Positions 1 through 7,144 of a stretch of 14,315 bases of DNA are shown one piece after another. The position numbers and the translations under genes were made by a program. Below the pieces are notes generated by a model. The model did no database searches, was not told the origin of the DNA, and worked only from the letters and a program-made list of their open reading frames with translations. Origin of the DNA: Clostridiales bacterium UBA4644 (GTDB taxonomy: Bacteria > Bacillota > Clostridia > Oscillospirales > Butyricicoccaceae); contig DHMK01000066.1 of assembly GCA_002405755.1 (NCBI GenBank), forward strand, positions 27,276-41,590, read 5' to 3'. Numbering within the stretch: position 1 is the stretch's first letter; every line of letters begins with the position of its first letter.

Positions 1-1011
1 GGTGTTGGGGCCGGTGATGATGACGGTATCCACCGTGCCGCCGATGCGGAAGCTGATGGGGACGGCCGTATCGGGACTCAGCAGCGGATGCCGCGCCTTG
101 TTGATCTCCGTCCGTCCGGACTCCAGCAGGCGGGGCCGCATGGCTTTCATCTTATAGGCCAGCTTGCCCCGGGCAAAGATAAAGTCCAGCTGGCAGAGCA
201 GCTCATAGTCCCGGCGGATGGAGCCGGCAAATTGAGCCGTATCGGCAGAAAGCTCCGCCAGGATGTGTTCGATCTCCGCCTTTTCCTTGCCGTAAAGGAT
301 GCGGATATTGTTATTCAGCTCCACCACGGCGGCAGGCTCAATAAAAAGCGTTGCGCCGCTGGCGCTGGTGTCATGGACCATGCCGGGCATGCTACTGCGG
401 TATTCCGCCTTCACTGGCACCACGAAGCGGCCGTTGCGCTGCGTGATGATGGAATCCTGAAGGATCTTCTGGTTGGTCTGGGAGGAGGTGATCTTGTTCA
501 GCACCTCCCGGACCTTGGAGGCCGCCGTCCGGATCTGGCGGCGGATCTGATAAAGCTCGGAGCTGGCATGGTCGGAGATCTCTTCCTCGGAGATGATGGC
601 GTTTTCGATCTTCTCCTCCAAAAATTTATTTCCGTTGAGCAGCGTGAAATATTCGTCCAGCGAGGTCTCGGTCTGCCGGCGCTCCTCCCGATAATTCTTC
701 GTCAGCCTTGCGGCCCGGAGCATGGCACCCACGCCTAAAAGCTCCACGGGATTAAGAAAGCCGCCCTTCTCCGCCCGCTCCAAAGCGGCGGAGATATCCC
801 GCAGGCCTGAAAAGGCCGGGCTGCCCTGCAGTCCGATGAGCCGGGCCGCATCCTCCGTTTCCTGCTGGAGCCTTTCGCAGAGCTTCAGGGAATAGACGGG
901 CCGAAGCTCCCGGCAAAGCTGCTTGGCCGGCTCTGTGGCCGCTTCCTGGGCCAGCAGTTCCAGGATCTTTGGCAGCTCGATGGTCTGATAGGACCGTTCC
1001 TGTAATGTCAT
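1..1011 (-). CDS. mutS2: Endonuclease MutS2, N-terminal part (cut by window edge)
   Basis: MutS2 is a MutS-family ATPase linked to suppression of recombination and, in Bacillus, to rescue of collided ribosomes. Only the first 337 residues are in the window, covering the core and clamp region. The reading frame leaves the window as ITGPNT, so the edge cuts inside the Walker A motif (family form GPNTGGKT). The ATPase core and the C-terminal Smr domain are therefore not visible. The conserved family stretch RNGRFVVPVKAEYR, followed by MPGMVHDTSASGATLFIEP, is present. The ATG at 1011 has an AGGTGA ribosome binding site 6-7 bases upstream and overlaps the recO stop in an ATGA, so translation is probably coupled. 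It is the last visible gene of the yqfC-to-mutS2 operon. The family call is confident; completeness cannot be judged. Confidence 0.95.
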   Translation of the reverse strand, partial: MTLQERSYQTIELPKILELLAQEAATEPAKQLCRELRPVYSLKLCERLQQETEDAARLIGLQGSPAFSGLRDISAALERAEKGGFLNPVELLGVGAMLRAARLTKNYREERRQTETSLDEYFTLLNGNKFLEEKIENAIISEEEISDHASSELYQIRRQIRTAASKVREVLNKITSSQTNQKILQDSIITQRNGRFVVPVKAEYRSSMPGMVHDTSASGATLFIEPAAVVELNNNIRILYGKEKAEIEHILAELSADTAQFAGSIRRDYELLCQLDFIFARGKLAYKMKAMRPRLLESGRTEINKARHPLLSPDTAVPISFRIGGTVDTVIITGPNT

Positions 1012-1763
1012 TCTGTTTCACCTACGCTTTTATAAAAATCCAGAGTGCGAAAGCTTCGCTCCAACTTGGTGAGCAGATAGCTTTCGCTGAAATTGCCCAG
1101 GCAGCGGAGATCCTCCTCGCCCAGGGTAAAGGAAAACAGCTTTTTCAGGTCGCAGCACAGCAGATATCTGGCTGCGGCCAGCGCGCCGGGCGTCAGCTCC
1201 GTCTGCCGGCCGGAGGCTCCGGGCAGCGTGCACGCCCTGCAGCGGATCACGCCGGCCTCCAGCACTGCAACGGGTCGGATCGGCTCCTTTCTGCCGCAGA
1301 CTGCGCAGCCGGAAAGCTCCGGCGCATAGCCGGCCAGCGCCATATACCGCAGCTCAAAGGCGGCCTTGACAACGCGCTCCGGCGCAAGCGCATGAGAAAG
1401 GGCATAAAGACAGTTCAGCGCCAGCCGAAAAAGCGCCTCTCCTCCGGGGGCGTCCTCCGCTTCCGTGGCCAGCACCTCCGCCAGATAGGAAGCCAGCGAA
1501 AGGGCGGAAAGCCGGCTCTGCAGGCCGGAAAACTGCTGCTGCACCTCCGCTTCCTGGAGGATGAGCCGGCCCCGGTTCTCGTAAAGGGTCATTTGCGAAA
1601 ATGTAAAAAGCTGGGAAGCCGCTCTCAGGCGGCTCCCCTTCCGGCTGGCGCCTCTGGCCTTGACGGTGAGGCAGCCCCGGCTGTCGGTCAAAACGGTCAG
1701 GATCTGATCCGCCTCTTTATAGTTCACGCTGCGGAGGGTCAGTCCGCTCACAGTTTGAAACAT
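1008..1763 (-). CDS. recO: DNA repair protein RecO
   Basis: RecO acts with RecF and RecR to load RecA on SSB-coated single-stranded DNA in gap repair. The protein is 251 residues, normal for the family. The N-terminal OB-fold region starts MFQTVSGLTLRSVNYKEADQ and keeps the typical phrase on global regulation of growth-independent folds (VNYKEADQILTVLT). A zinc-finger-like pair CxxC (C153, C156) and CxxC (C175, C178) is visible in the C-terminal half. The frame stays open up to 1859, but ATG 1763 is chosen because GGAGG (1771-1775) lies 7 bases before it, whereas the ATG at 1769 is only 1 base from that site. The start lies inside the yqzL-like gene, and the stop forms an ATGA overlap with mutS2. 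Confidence 0.93.
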   Translation of the reverse strand: MFQTVSGLTLRSVNYKEADQILTVLTDSRGCLTVKARGASRKGSRLRAASQLFTFSQMTLYENRGRLILQEAEVQQQFSGLQSRLSALSLASYLAEVLATEAEDAPGGEALFRLALNCLYALSHALAPERVVKAAFELRYMALAGYAPELSGCAVCGRKEPIRPVAVLEAGVIRCRACTLPGASGRQTELTPGALAAARYLLCCDLKKLFSFTLGEEDLRCLGNFSESYLLTKLERSFRTLDFYKSVGETE

Positions 1764-1851
1764 GCCCATCCCTCCGTTTGCATCGGGCGTAGTAATTATA
1801 GACCTGGGGCAGGCCGGTCTGGACGAAAAGCTCCCACATGGCGTTGCGCAT
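1717..1851 (-). CDS. yqzL: YqzL-like small protein, overlaps recO
   Basis: This is a 44-residue open frame between era and recO, the position of yqzL in Bacillus subtilis. Its N-terminal part MRNAMWELFVQTG followed by a tyrosine-rich VYNYYARCKRR resembles the YqzL family pattern of a Trp, an aromatic, an (S/Q)TG motif and a short Tyr/Leu helix. The function of the family is unknown. ATG 1851 is preceded by GAGGTGAT, a good ribosome binding site. The last 47 bases overlap recO in another frame, so the tail after about residue 27 is constrained by recO and looks unlike the family. The recO ribosome binding site lies inside it. The call rests on recognising a short motif plus gene order; a family HMM search would settle it. 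Confidence 0.72.
   Translation of the reverse strand: MRNAMWELFVQTGLPQVYNYYARCKRRDGHVSNCERTDPPQREL
1771..1775 (-). promoter_or_regulatory. recO ribosome binding site inside yqzL-like gene
   Basis: On the minus strand GGAGG precedes ATG 1763 by 7 bases. It decides the recO start against the longer in-frame alternatives at 1769 and 1859. The same bases encode residues 26-27 of the overlapping YqzL-like protein, so ribosomes translating yqzL run over the recO initiation site. Confidence 0.75.
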
Positions 1852-1916
1852 CCTATCACCTCACCCTTTAGGATGGGCAGAAGCGCGCCGTTTTCCGCAG
1901 GAAAATACCCCCTGCC

Positions 1917-2807
1917 TTACCGGTCCTCTGAATAACCGAAATTTCGGATCTGGGCGGGATTGTTGCGCCAGTCCTCCTTGACCTTGACCCAGAGCTGCAG
2001 AAATACCCGGCAGTCCAGCAGCGCTTCGATCTCCGGCCGGGCGGAAGCGCCCACCTTCTTCAGCATGGCGCCGTTTTTGCCGATGATGATGCCCTTATGG
2101 GTCTTGCGCTCACAGTAGATTACGGCGGAGATATGCTCCACGCCGTTTTCCTCCTTCATGGCCTCGATCTCCACCGCCGTTCCGTGGGGGACCTCCTTGT
2201 CCAGATTCTGCAGCAGCTTTTCCCGGATGATCTCTGCGATGAGCTGCCGCTCCGGCTGATCGGAGACCATGCCATCGGGAAACAGCTGGGGCGATTCAAA
2301 GCAGAGCTTCTTCAGCTCCTCCTTCAGCACATCCAGCCCATCGCCCTGGCGGGCGCTGACGGGCACAACGGCGGCAAAATCGTAAGCCTCCGAATAGGCG
2401 GCGATCACGGACAGTAGCGTTTCCTTTTCCACGGAATCGATCTTGTTGATCACCAGCACCGCCGGCAGCGCGTATTCCTTCAGCTTGTCGATGAGCAGCT
2501 GCTCCGGGATGCCGATCCGGGCAACCGGCTCCACCAGCAGCAGCACCGTGTCTACATCGGTAACGGTATCGTTGATGATCTTTACCATATAATCGCCCAG
2601 CCGGGTCTTGGGCTTGTGCAGGCCCGGCGTGTCCAGAAAGATCATCTGGCAGCCGTCTTCATTGAGGACGCCGGTGATCCTGGTGCGGGTGGTCTGGGGC
2701 TTGTTCGAGACGATGGCCACCTTGGTGCCGCAGAGGGCGTTGGTCAGCGTGGATTTGCCCACATTGGGCCGGCCCACCACCGAAAAAATACCGGTTTTCG
2801 TGATCAT
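1917..2807 (-). CDS. era: GTPase Era
   Basis: Era is an essential Ras-like GTPase that binds the 3' end of 16S rRNA and helps mature the 30S subunit. The protein is 296 residues, full length. G1 GRPNVGKST is at 12-20, the switch I region KPQTTRTRITG at about 36-46, G3 DTPG at 59-62, G4 NKID at 121-124 and G5 SAR at about 151-153. The C-terminal KH domain has its GKNG loop at 243-246, followed by the typical VFLQLWVKVKEDWRNN. ATG 2807 overlaps the ybeY stop as ATGA and has AAAGGA 8 bases upstream. Co-transcription with ybeY fits a joint role in 16S rRNA 3'-end processing. B. subtilis has dgkA and cdd between ybeY and era; both are missing here. Confidence 0.98.
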   Translation of the reverse strand: MITKTGIFSVVGRPNVGKSTLTNALCGTKVAIVSNKPQTTRTRITGVLNEDGCQMIFLDTPGLHKPKTRLGDYMVKIINDTVTDVDTVLLLVEPVARIGIPEQLLIDKLKEYALPAVLVINKIDSVEKETLLSVIAAYSEAYDFAAVVPVSARQGDGLDVLKEELKKLCFESPQLFPDGMVSDQPERQLIAEIIREKLLQNLDKEVPHGTAVEIEAMKEENGVEHISAVIYCERKTHKGIIIGKNGAMLKKVGASARPEIEALLDCRVFLQLWVKVKEDWRNNPAQIRNFGYSEDR

Positions 2808-3325
2808 GCTTCCGTTCCTTTCTCTGCTTGCTCCGGCTCCCGCCGGGTCAGGCTCAACTGGGCCAGGATCTCCTCCTCCTTCGCCCGCATGGCGGCCTTT
2901 TCCTCGCCCTCGTCCACATGGTCATAGCCCAGCAGATGGAGTATGCTGTGCACCGTCAGATAAGCGCATTCCCGCGCCAGCCCATGGCCGTATTCCGCCG
3001 CCTGGGCCCGGGCGTGCTCCAGGGATAGGATCATATCCCCCAACGGCACCAGCCCCGTGACAGGATCCAGCAGCTCCTCCAGCGGCTCCCGGGGCTTGCC
3101 CCGGCAAAAATCGTTCAGGGGAAAGGACAAAACATCCGTGCTGCGGTCCACCTGGCGGTAGTCCCGGTTATAGGTCCGGATGTCCTCGTCATCGGTGATC
3201 GTAATAGTCACCTGCCCGTCGAAGCCGTAATCAAAGGCGGAGAAGGCGGTCTTTGCCGCCAGACGGATCAGCTTCGCCGTGCCGCCCTCTGCCTCGCCCA
3301 AAAGCTCAACCTTTAGTCTTGACAT
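2804..3325 (-). CDS. ybeY: Endoribonuclease YbeY (rRNA maturation factor)
   Basis: YbeY is a zinc metalloprotein required for 16S rRNA 3'-end maturation and 70S quality control. The signature HxxxHxxxxxH is complete as H126, H130 and H136 in HSILHLLGYDH, preceded by the usual STDVLSFPL at about 62-70 and LGDMILSLE at about 95-103. At 173 residues it is somewhat longer than the usual 150-160, with a charged C-terminal tail. The frame is open upstream to 3388, but ATG 3325 is preferred because it has GAGGAA 5 bases upstream and the protein then begins like its family. The start overlaps the end of the phoH-like gene by 20 bases, and the stop overlaps the era start. Confidence 0.96.
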   Translation of the reverse strand: MSRLKVELLGEAEGGTAKLIRLAAKTAFSAFDYGFDGQVTITITDDEDIRTYNRDYRQVDRSTDVLSFPLNDFCRGKPREPLEELLDPVTGLVPLGDMILSLEHARAQAAEYGHGLARECAYLTVHSILHLLGYDHVDEGEEKAAMRAKEEEILAQLSLTRREPEQAEKGTEA

Positions 3326-4319
3326 GATATTTCCTCTTTTCCTTGTCCTTAAGCCCGTTTTTCTGTTTTTTCTCGTCATAGCTTTCATAAGCCTTGATGA
3401 TCCGGCTCACCAGCTCATGGCGCACCACGTCCTTATGGTCCAGCGTGCAAACCGCGATGTCCTGCAGGCCCTGCACCACCCGAACGGCCTCCTTCAGGCC
3501 GGAGCGCTTGCCATCGGGCAGATCGATCTGCGTCACATCGCCGGTGATCACCGCCCGGGAGCCGAAGCCGATCCGGGTCAGAAACATCTTCATCTGCTCC
3601 GGCGTGGTGTTCTGGGCCTCGTCCAGAATGATAAAGGCATCGTCCAGCGTCCGCCCGCGCATATAGGCCAGCGGCGCCACCTCAATATTGCCCCGCTCCA
3701 GATACCTCTGGTAGGCCTCCGGCCCCAGCATATCGAACAGCGCATCGTAAAGGGGCCGCAGATAGGGATCCACCTTGTTCTGCAGGTCGCCGGGCAAAAA
3801 GCCCAGCTTCTCCCCGGCTTCCACAGCCGGCCGGGTGAGGATGATGCGGTTCACAGTTTTTTCCCGAAAGGCCGCCACGGCGCAGGCCACCGCCAGATAG
3901 GTCTTGCCCGTTCCCGCCGGACCGATGCCCAGGGTGACGATGTTTTTCTGGATCGCGTCCACATATTTCTGCTGGCCAACGGTCTTTGCCTTGACCTGCC
4001 TGCCGCGGATGGTGACGCAGATCACATCCTTGCCCATCTGGGCGATCTTATCCTCCTGCCCGTCCCGCACCAGCGAGATCACATAATTCACATTCTGCGG
4101 GCCGATCTGCTCGCCGCGGGCGGCCAGCTGCAGCAGCGCCTCCACCGCAGCCTTCGCGGAAAGAACGGCCTCCGGCTCGCCGCAGATCTTCAGCTCCGTA
4201 TCCCGAAACACGATGCTGACGCCATATTCCTTTTCCAACAGCTTGATGTTTTCATCAAAGGAGCCGAACAGGTTGATGATATGCTCCACGCGCCCCACAT
4301 TGATGATCTGTTCTGTCAT
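3306..4319 (-). CDS. phoH: PhoH-like ATPase (PhoH/YbeZ family)
   Basis: This is a P-loop ATPase of the PhoH/YbeZ family, commonly next to ybeY and implicated in RNA metabolism and ribosome maturation; the exact reaction is not settled. The protein is 337 residues. Walker A GPAGTGKT lies at 133-140 and Walker B FIILDEAQ at 229-236, with family stretches ILTRPAVEAGEKLGFLPGD (about 160-178) and VITGDVTQIDLP in the C-terminal half. An N-terminal KH-like region of about 80 residues precedes the ATPase. ATG 4319 is chosen over the frame's upstream limit (4439) because AAGGAG lies about 10 bases before it and the extra residues overlap YqfD. A 14-base gap separates it from the yqfD stop. Confidence 0.95.
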   Translation of the reverse strand: MTEQIINVGRVEHIINLFGSFDENIKLLEKEYGVSIVFRDTELKICGEPEAVLSAKAAVEALLQLAARGEQIGPQNVNYVISLVRDGQEDKIAQMGKDVICVTIRGRQVKAKTVGQQKYVDAIQKNIVTLGIGPAGTGKTYLAVACAVAAFREKTVNRIILTRPAVEAGEKLGFLPGDLQNKVDPYLRPLYDALFDMLGPEAYQRYLERGNIEVAPLAYMRGRTLDDAFIILDEAQNTTPEQMKMFLTRIGFGSRAVITGDVTQIDLPDGKRSGLKEAVRVVQGLQDIAVCTLDHKDVVRHELVSRIIKAYESYDEKKQKNGLKDKEKRKYHVKTKG

Positions 4320-4333
4320 TGCTTTTTCTCTCC

Positions 4334-5509
4334 TTATTCTGCCGGGGCCTCCACGCCGCAGGTCTCGATGAGCTCTGCCCGCAGCACGCCCAGATAAGCG
4401 CCCCCATCGGTCTTCTCCAAAGAAAATGTATAGCCGCAAAGCTCCGCTTCCGGCTTTGCTGCCAGCAGTCTGCGCAGCATCCGCTCCTCCAGCAGGACGG
4501 AAAGGCTCTCCCGCTCCGGCATCTGCCCGGCGGGCGTGCCGTAAAAGCGGCGCTCCGTTACGATCCCGATGGGGAAGCGCAGCTCATCCTGCAGCTGCAG
4601 CAGCTGCATCTCGATTTGTTTATCATACCACAGCTCCGGCGCTTTTTCAATCTTCTGCAGGGGAAATCTGTGCCTTCCGAACAGAAGATAGCGCTCCGGC
4701 CGCAGCTCCTCCGAAACAGTGAGACTCCGGATCTCCGCCGGGATGGCGGTGCGGACGGTATAGGTGGCCCGAATATCCGCTTCCGCCATGGCGTGGACCT
4801 GCCGAAGCTCCCCCGCCGCGCCCAGGATCCGGCCCTCGGCGATCCGGTCGCCCGGCTGGATGGCGTCGCCCACCTGAACGCAGGCCGTCCCCTGCCGCAC
4901 CCGTAGCCGCAGGACCACACCGGCCTTATCGGAAAGAATATCGCATGGCTCCTCCTGCGGGATGGGCTCGGGGGTATCCTTTCGCTCCCAGACCTGGACC
5001 AGCGCCTGGGTCCCACGGAAATTGACTGTAATGTAAGATAGCTTGTCACAGCCTGAAATCACACGGTTTCGCACATCTCGTGGGGAGATATCGGCCCTTC
5101 TGGCCCCGGTTTTGAGTCCGGCCTGCTCCAAAAGCCGAAGGATCTCTCCCTGGGTGGTCTCCCGGCAGCCATCCACCCGGATAGTCCAGACGCAGCCCGA
5201 GAGCCAAAGCACCGCCGCCGCAGACAAAGCCGCTCCCAGCATCAGCATCCATCGCCCTGTAAGCCTTTTCGCGGCAAAGGGCAGTCCTCGCCTGCGCAGG
5301 ACCCGGATGCGGCTGGAGGTCCGGAAGGCGCAGCGGCGCAGGGCAAAGAAATCGCCTACAGAGATCCAGGCCTGAAACAGATCCGCATCCAGCGCCTGCA
5401 CCCGGCGAAACACCACACCCTCCCGGGCGCACAGGGTAAAAAAGCGCTCTCCCGCAGCGCTTCGGATCTGAATGAGCAGGCTCCCCCGCAGATCCTCCTC
5501 CCATCTCAT
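4334..5509 (-). CDS. yqfD: Sporulation protein YqfD
   Basis: YqfD is a mother-cell sporulation protein, in Bacillus made under sigma-E, with a single membrane segment and an extracytoplasmic region. The protein is 391 residues, normal for the family. An N-terminal region of about 85 residues is followed by one hydrophobic segment at about 87-108 (MLMLGAALSAAAVLWLSGCV). The family phase WTIRVDGCRETTQGEILRLL follows, then a long region resembling the YqfD core. The start ATG 5509 overlaps the yqfC stop as ATGA and has GGGAG upstream. The pairing yqfC-yqfD directly ahead of phoH is the standard Firmicutes order. The biochemical role is not known. Confidence 0.93.
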   Translation of the reverse strand: MRWEEDLRGSLLIQIRSAAGERFFTLCAREGVVFRRVQALDADLFQAWISVGDFFALRRCAFRTSSRIRVLRRRGLPFAAKRLTGRWMLMLGAALSAAAVLWLSGCVWTIRVDGCRETTQGEILRLLEQAGLKTGARRADISPRDVRNRVISGCDKLSYITVNFRGTQALVQVWERKDTPEPIPQEEPCDILSDKAGVVLRLRVRQGTACVQVGDAIQPGDRIAEGRILGAAGELRQVHAMAEADIRATYTVRTAIPAEIRSLTVSEELRPERYLLFGRHRFPLQKIEKAPELWYDKQIEMQLLQLQDELRFPIGIVTERRFYGTPAGQMPERESLSVLLEERMLRRLLAAKPEAELCGYTFSLEKTDGGAYLGVLRAELIETCGVEAPAE

Positions 5510-5811
5510 TCTGTCCGCTCCCGATATTGATATTCCACGGAAAAGATCTGTCCGCCGATGCAGATACAGTCGCTGTCCATGGCGCGCAGCAGCATCCGGT
5601 CGCCGGTAACGCAGATCTCAAAGGGCTTTGCCGCAACGCGGATCCGTGCTTCGCCATATTCTAAAAGGCCTTGATGCCGCTGGATCGTTAGCATCCGGTC
5701 GCCGTCCAGCGACAGCTGCGGCGCCGCTTCGTCCAGCTGCCGGGGCAGGGCCATGGCCGCTTTCAGCCGCTGCCGCAGCGATGCCGTTTCTTTTTGCTTT
5801 TGTTCCATCAT
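5506..5811 (-). CDS. yqfC: Sporulation protein YqfC (YabP/YqfC family)
   Basis: This is a 101-residue protein of the YabP/YqfC spore-coat and sporulation family, with the family's short beta-rich core. Recognisable stretches are MLTIQRHQGLLEYGEARIRV, then GDRMLLRAMDSDCICIGGQI near the C-terminus. It is the first gene of the long minus-strand operon and overlaps yqfD by ATGA. Two ATG codons in tandem (5811 and 5808) follow AAAGGAG at 5 and 8 bases, and either could be used. The extra N-terminal 30 residues are basic and Gln/Lys-rich. In Bacillus the family is sigma-E dependent; no clear sigma-E box is visible here. Confidence 0.9.
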   Translation of the reverse strand: MMEQKQKETASLRQRLKAAMALPRQLDEAAPQLSLDGDRMLTIQRHQGLLEYGEARIRVAAKPFEICVTGDRMLLRAMDSDCICIGGQIFSVEYQYRERTE

Positions 5812-5866
5812 GAGGGCTCCTTTCCCGGAATATCCTACAGCAGTATATCAGGAAAAGAGGGATCCC
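5812..5866. promoter_or_regulatory. Divergent intergenic region between yqfC and ylbJ
   Basis: All 5' signals for two divergent sporulation genes must lie in or near these 55 bases. On the minus strand TGATATACT (5842-5850) reads as an extended -10 element (TGN plus TATACT), which would give a leader of about 25 bases for yqfC. GATATACT also matches part of the sigma-E -10 pattern CATACANT. No convincing -35 of either type lies at the right distance. On the plus strand I see only the ylbJ ribosome binding site (AGAGGGA). The call is tentative. Confidence 0.35.
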
Positions 5867-6817
5867 ATGACTGGTTCAGACGCGGCATTTTCCATTCGGC
5901 GGGCGGGGTTTTTGCTTTGGCTATTGCTGTTTGCGGCAGGGCTTCTGCTGTGCGGGCGGGAGGTGTCTGCCGCAGCAGTGCAGAGCCTGTCGCTTTGCGC
6001 GCAGGTGCTGCTGCCGGCGCTGTTTCCGTTTTTTGTACTTTCCGGCTGGCTGGCGGCCTCGGGCAGCGCAGCGGTCCTTGCGCCTCTGCTGCAAAAGCCA
6101 ATGGGAAAGCTGTTTCACTTGCCAGGGGCCTGTGCTCCGGCGCTTCTTCTGGGTCTGGTGGGCGGCTATCCCGTGGGGACCAATGCAGCGATCCAGCTCT
6201 ACCGGGCGGGCCAATGCTCCCGGGAGGATGTGCTGCTTCTGCTGCGGTTTTGCAACAACGCCGGCCCTGCATTTCTCATCAGCGCACTTGGCTGCGGAAT
6301 GCTGGGCGATCTCCGGGCCGGCGCGCTGCTCTATGGGGCGCAGGTGCTCTCCGCCCTGCTGATCGGCGCCTTATTTCGCAGAAAAAACAGAGCTGTAAAG
6401 TCGCTTGGCATTACAGCTGAAGATCGGGCGGCGTTTTCTCTTTCCACTCTTTTAGAAACGGTGCGCAGCGCCTTCGCGGCCTTTCAGAATGTATGCGCCT
6501 TTGTCTTGTTCTTTTCCGTAATGGAGCGGCTGCTGTTTCAGCTGCCGCCGCTGCGGCAGGCCGGGCTGCCTTCTGCACTGCTCTCCGGCCTGCTGGAGGT
6601 CACCGGCGGCCTTTCTGCTCTGACTGCGCTGCCGCTGCCGCGAACGCTCCTTTTGCCCTGCTGCGCCCTTCTGGCGGGCTTTGGCGGGCTTTCGGTAACG
6701 CTGCAATCGACGTCGCTGCTGCTGGAGGCCGGCCTGCCCTGCCGCGATCATGTGATCTTTAAGCTGCTGCAGGGCCTATTGGCGGCCGTGATCGCATTTC
6801 TGCTGGCCCGGATCTGA
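5867..6817 (+). CDS. ylbJ: Sporulation integral membrane protein YlbJ-like
   Basis: This is a 316-residue, strongly hydrophobic protein with about seven or eight likely membrane segments. The conserved motifs GGYPVG (99-104) and FCNNAGPAF (128-136) are those of the YlbJ group of nucleoside-recognition (Gate)-type membrane proteins, which are needed for normal spore formation in Bacillus. The transported molecule, if any, is unknown. It is shorter than Bacillus YlbJ (about 400 residues). ATG 5867 is used because AGAGGGA lies 6-7 bases upstream; an in-frame ATG at 5753 would run back through yqfC. It is divergent to yqfCD across 55 bases, fitting joint sporulation control. No terminator is visible after it, so some transcripts may run into the next gene. 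Confidence 0.85.
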   Translation: MTGSDAAFSIRRAGFLLWLLLFAAGLLLCGREVSAAAVQSLSLCAQVLLPALFPFFVLSGWLAASGSAAVLAPLLQKPMGKLFHLPGACAPALLLGLVGGYPVGTNAAIQLYRAGQCSREDVLLLLRFCNNAGPAFLISALGCGMLGDLRAGALLYGAQVLSALLIGALFRRKNRAVKSLGITAEDRAAFSLSTLLETVRSAFAAFQNVCAFVLFFSVMERLLFQLPPLRQAGLPSALLSGLLEVTGGLSALTALPLPRTLLLPCCALLAGFGGLSVTLQSTSLLLEAGLPCRDHVIFKLLQGLLAAVIAFLLARI

Positions 6818-6825
6818 TTTTTCCC

Positions 6826-6854
6826 TTGCCAAGCGCAGAAAATGGGATTATAAT
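6826..6854 (+). promoter_or_regulatory. Sigma-A promoter for the small Cys protein
   Basis: TTGCCA (6826-6831), a 17-base spacer and a perfect TATAAT (6849-6854) form a near-consensus vegetative promoter starting only 9 bases after the ylbJ stop. The predicted start near 6861 leaves a leader of about 22 bases carrying the full GGAGGTGAT ribosome binding site at 6872-6880. Confidence 0.85.
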
Positions 6855-6883
6855 GAAGAAAATAATGCGCCGGAGGTGATCCC

Positions 6884-7090
6884 ATGCTTTTTGATAAGGA
6901 TATTCCCAAGATCTGCGCCTTCTGCCTGTATGGGCAGGATTACGGCGAAGACGCCATCCTCTGCAGCAAGAAGGGGCCGGTTGATCCGCAGGATCACTGC
7001 TCCCGTTATGTTTACGATCCGCTGCGGCGCAAGCCGGCCTCCGGCGCGGAGCTTCGCACGGTCAAGGATGAAAACGCGTTTCGGCTCTAA
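6884..7090 (+). CDS. Small four-cysteine conserved protein, function unknown
   Basis: This 68-residue soluble protein has cysteines at 11, 14, 27 and 39 (CxxC-x12-C-x11-C), a layout suited to a zinc or iron-sulfur site. It starts MLFDKDIPKICAFC and carries SRYVYDPLRRKP around 40-51. I recognise the pattern (FDK..P..CAxC...YG, later C..KYDPLKR.P) as a small protein recurrent in Clostridia, but no function is known to me. Expression should be high: consensus promoter, perfect GGAGGTGAT ribosome binding site 3-4 bases before ATG, and its own terminator. The tail after residue 52 is likely flexible. Confidence 0.82.
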   Translation: MLFDKDIPKICAFCLYGQDYGEDAILCSKKGPVDPQDHCSRYVYDPLRRKPASGAELRTVKDENAFRL

Positions 7091-7108
7091 GCGCCGGAGA
7101 AATGTTAA

Positions 7109-7144
7109 GGCCACCCGCTTTACACGGGTGGCCGCTTTTTGTTT
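7109..7144 (+). terminator. Rho-independent terminator after the small Cys protein gene
   Basis: A 9-base-pair stem, GGCCACCCG (7109-7117) with CGGGTGGCC (7125-7133), encloses a 7-base loop and is followed by GC and TTTTTGTTT. It ends the plus-strand unit. The same hairpin sits just after the vanY-like stop on the minus strand, where the following T-tract is poor (TTAACATTT), so it may act there only weakly. Confidence 0.9.

Noticed and set aside
752..1021. 89-codon minus-strand frame
   Set aside because: It is out of frame with mutS2 over the same bases and has no family features.
1852..1916. Possible terminator or promoter between era and the yqzL-like gene
   Set aside because: A GGCAG/CTGCC pair is separated by over 30 bases and has no T run; no -35/-10 pair at proper spacing. 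The gap looks like an ordinary intra-operon spacer.
3279..4397. 372-codon open frame on the plus strand
   Set aside because: Shadow of the phoH-like and ybeY genes, which show clear motifs on the minus strand.
5753..5866. Longer N-terminus for the YlbJ-like protein
   Set aside because: It would overlap yqfC antisense and lacks a ribosome binding site, while ATG 5867 has AGAGGGA at the right distance and precedes the first membrane segment.
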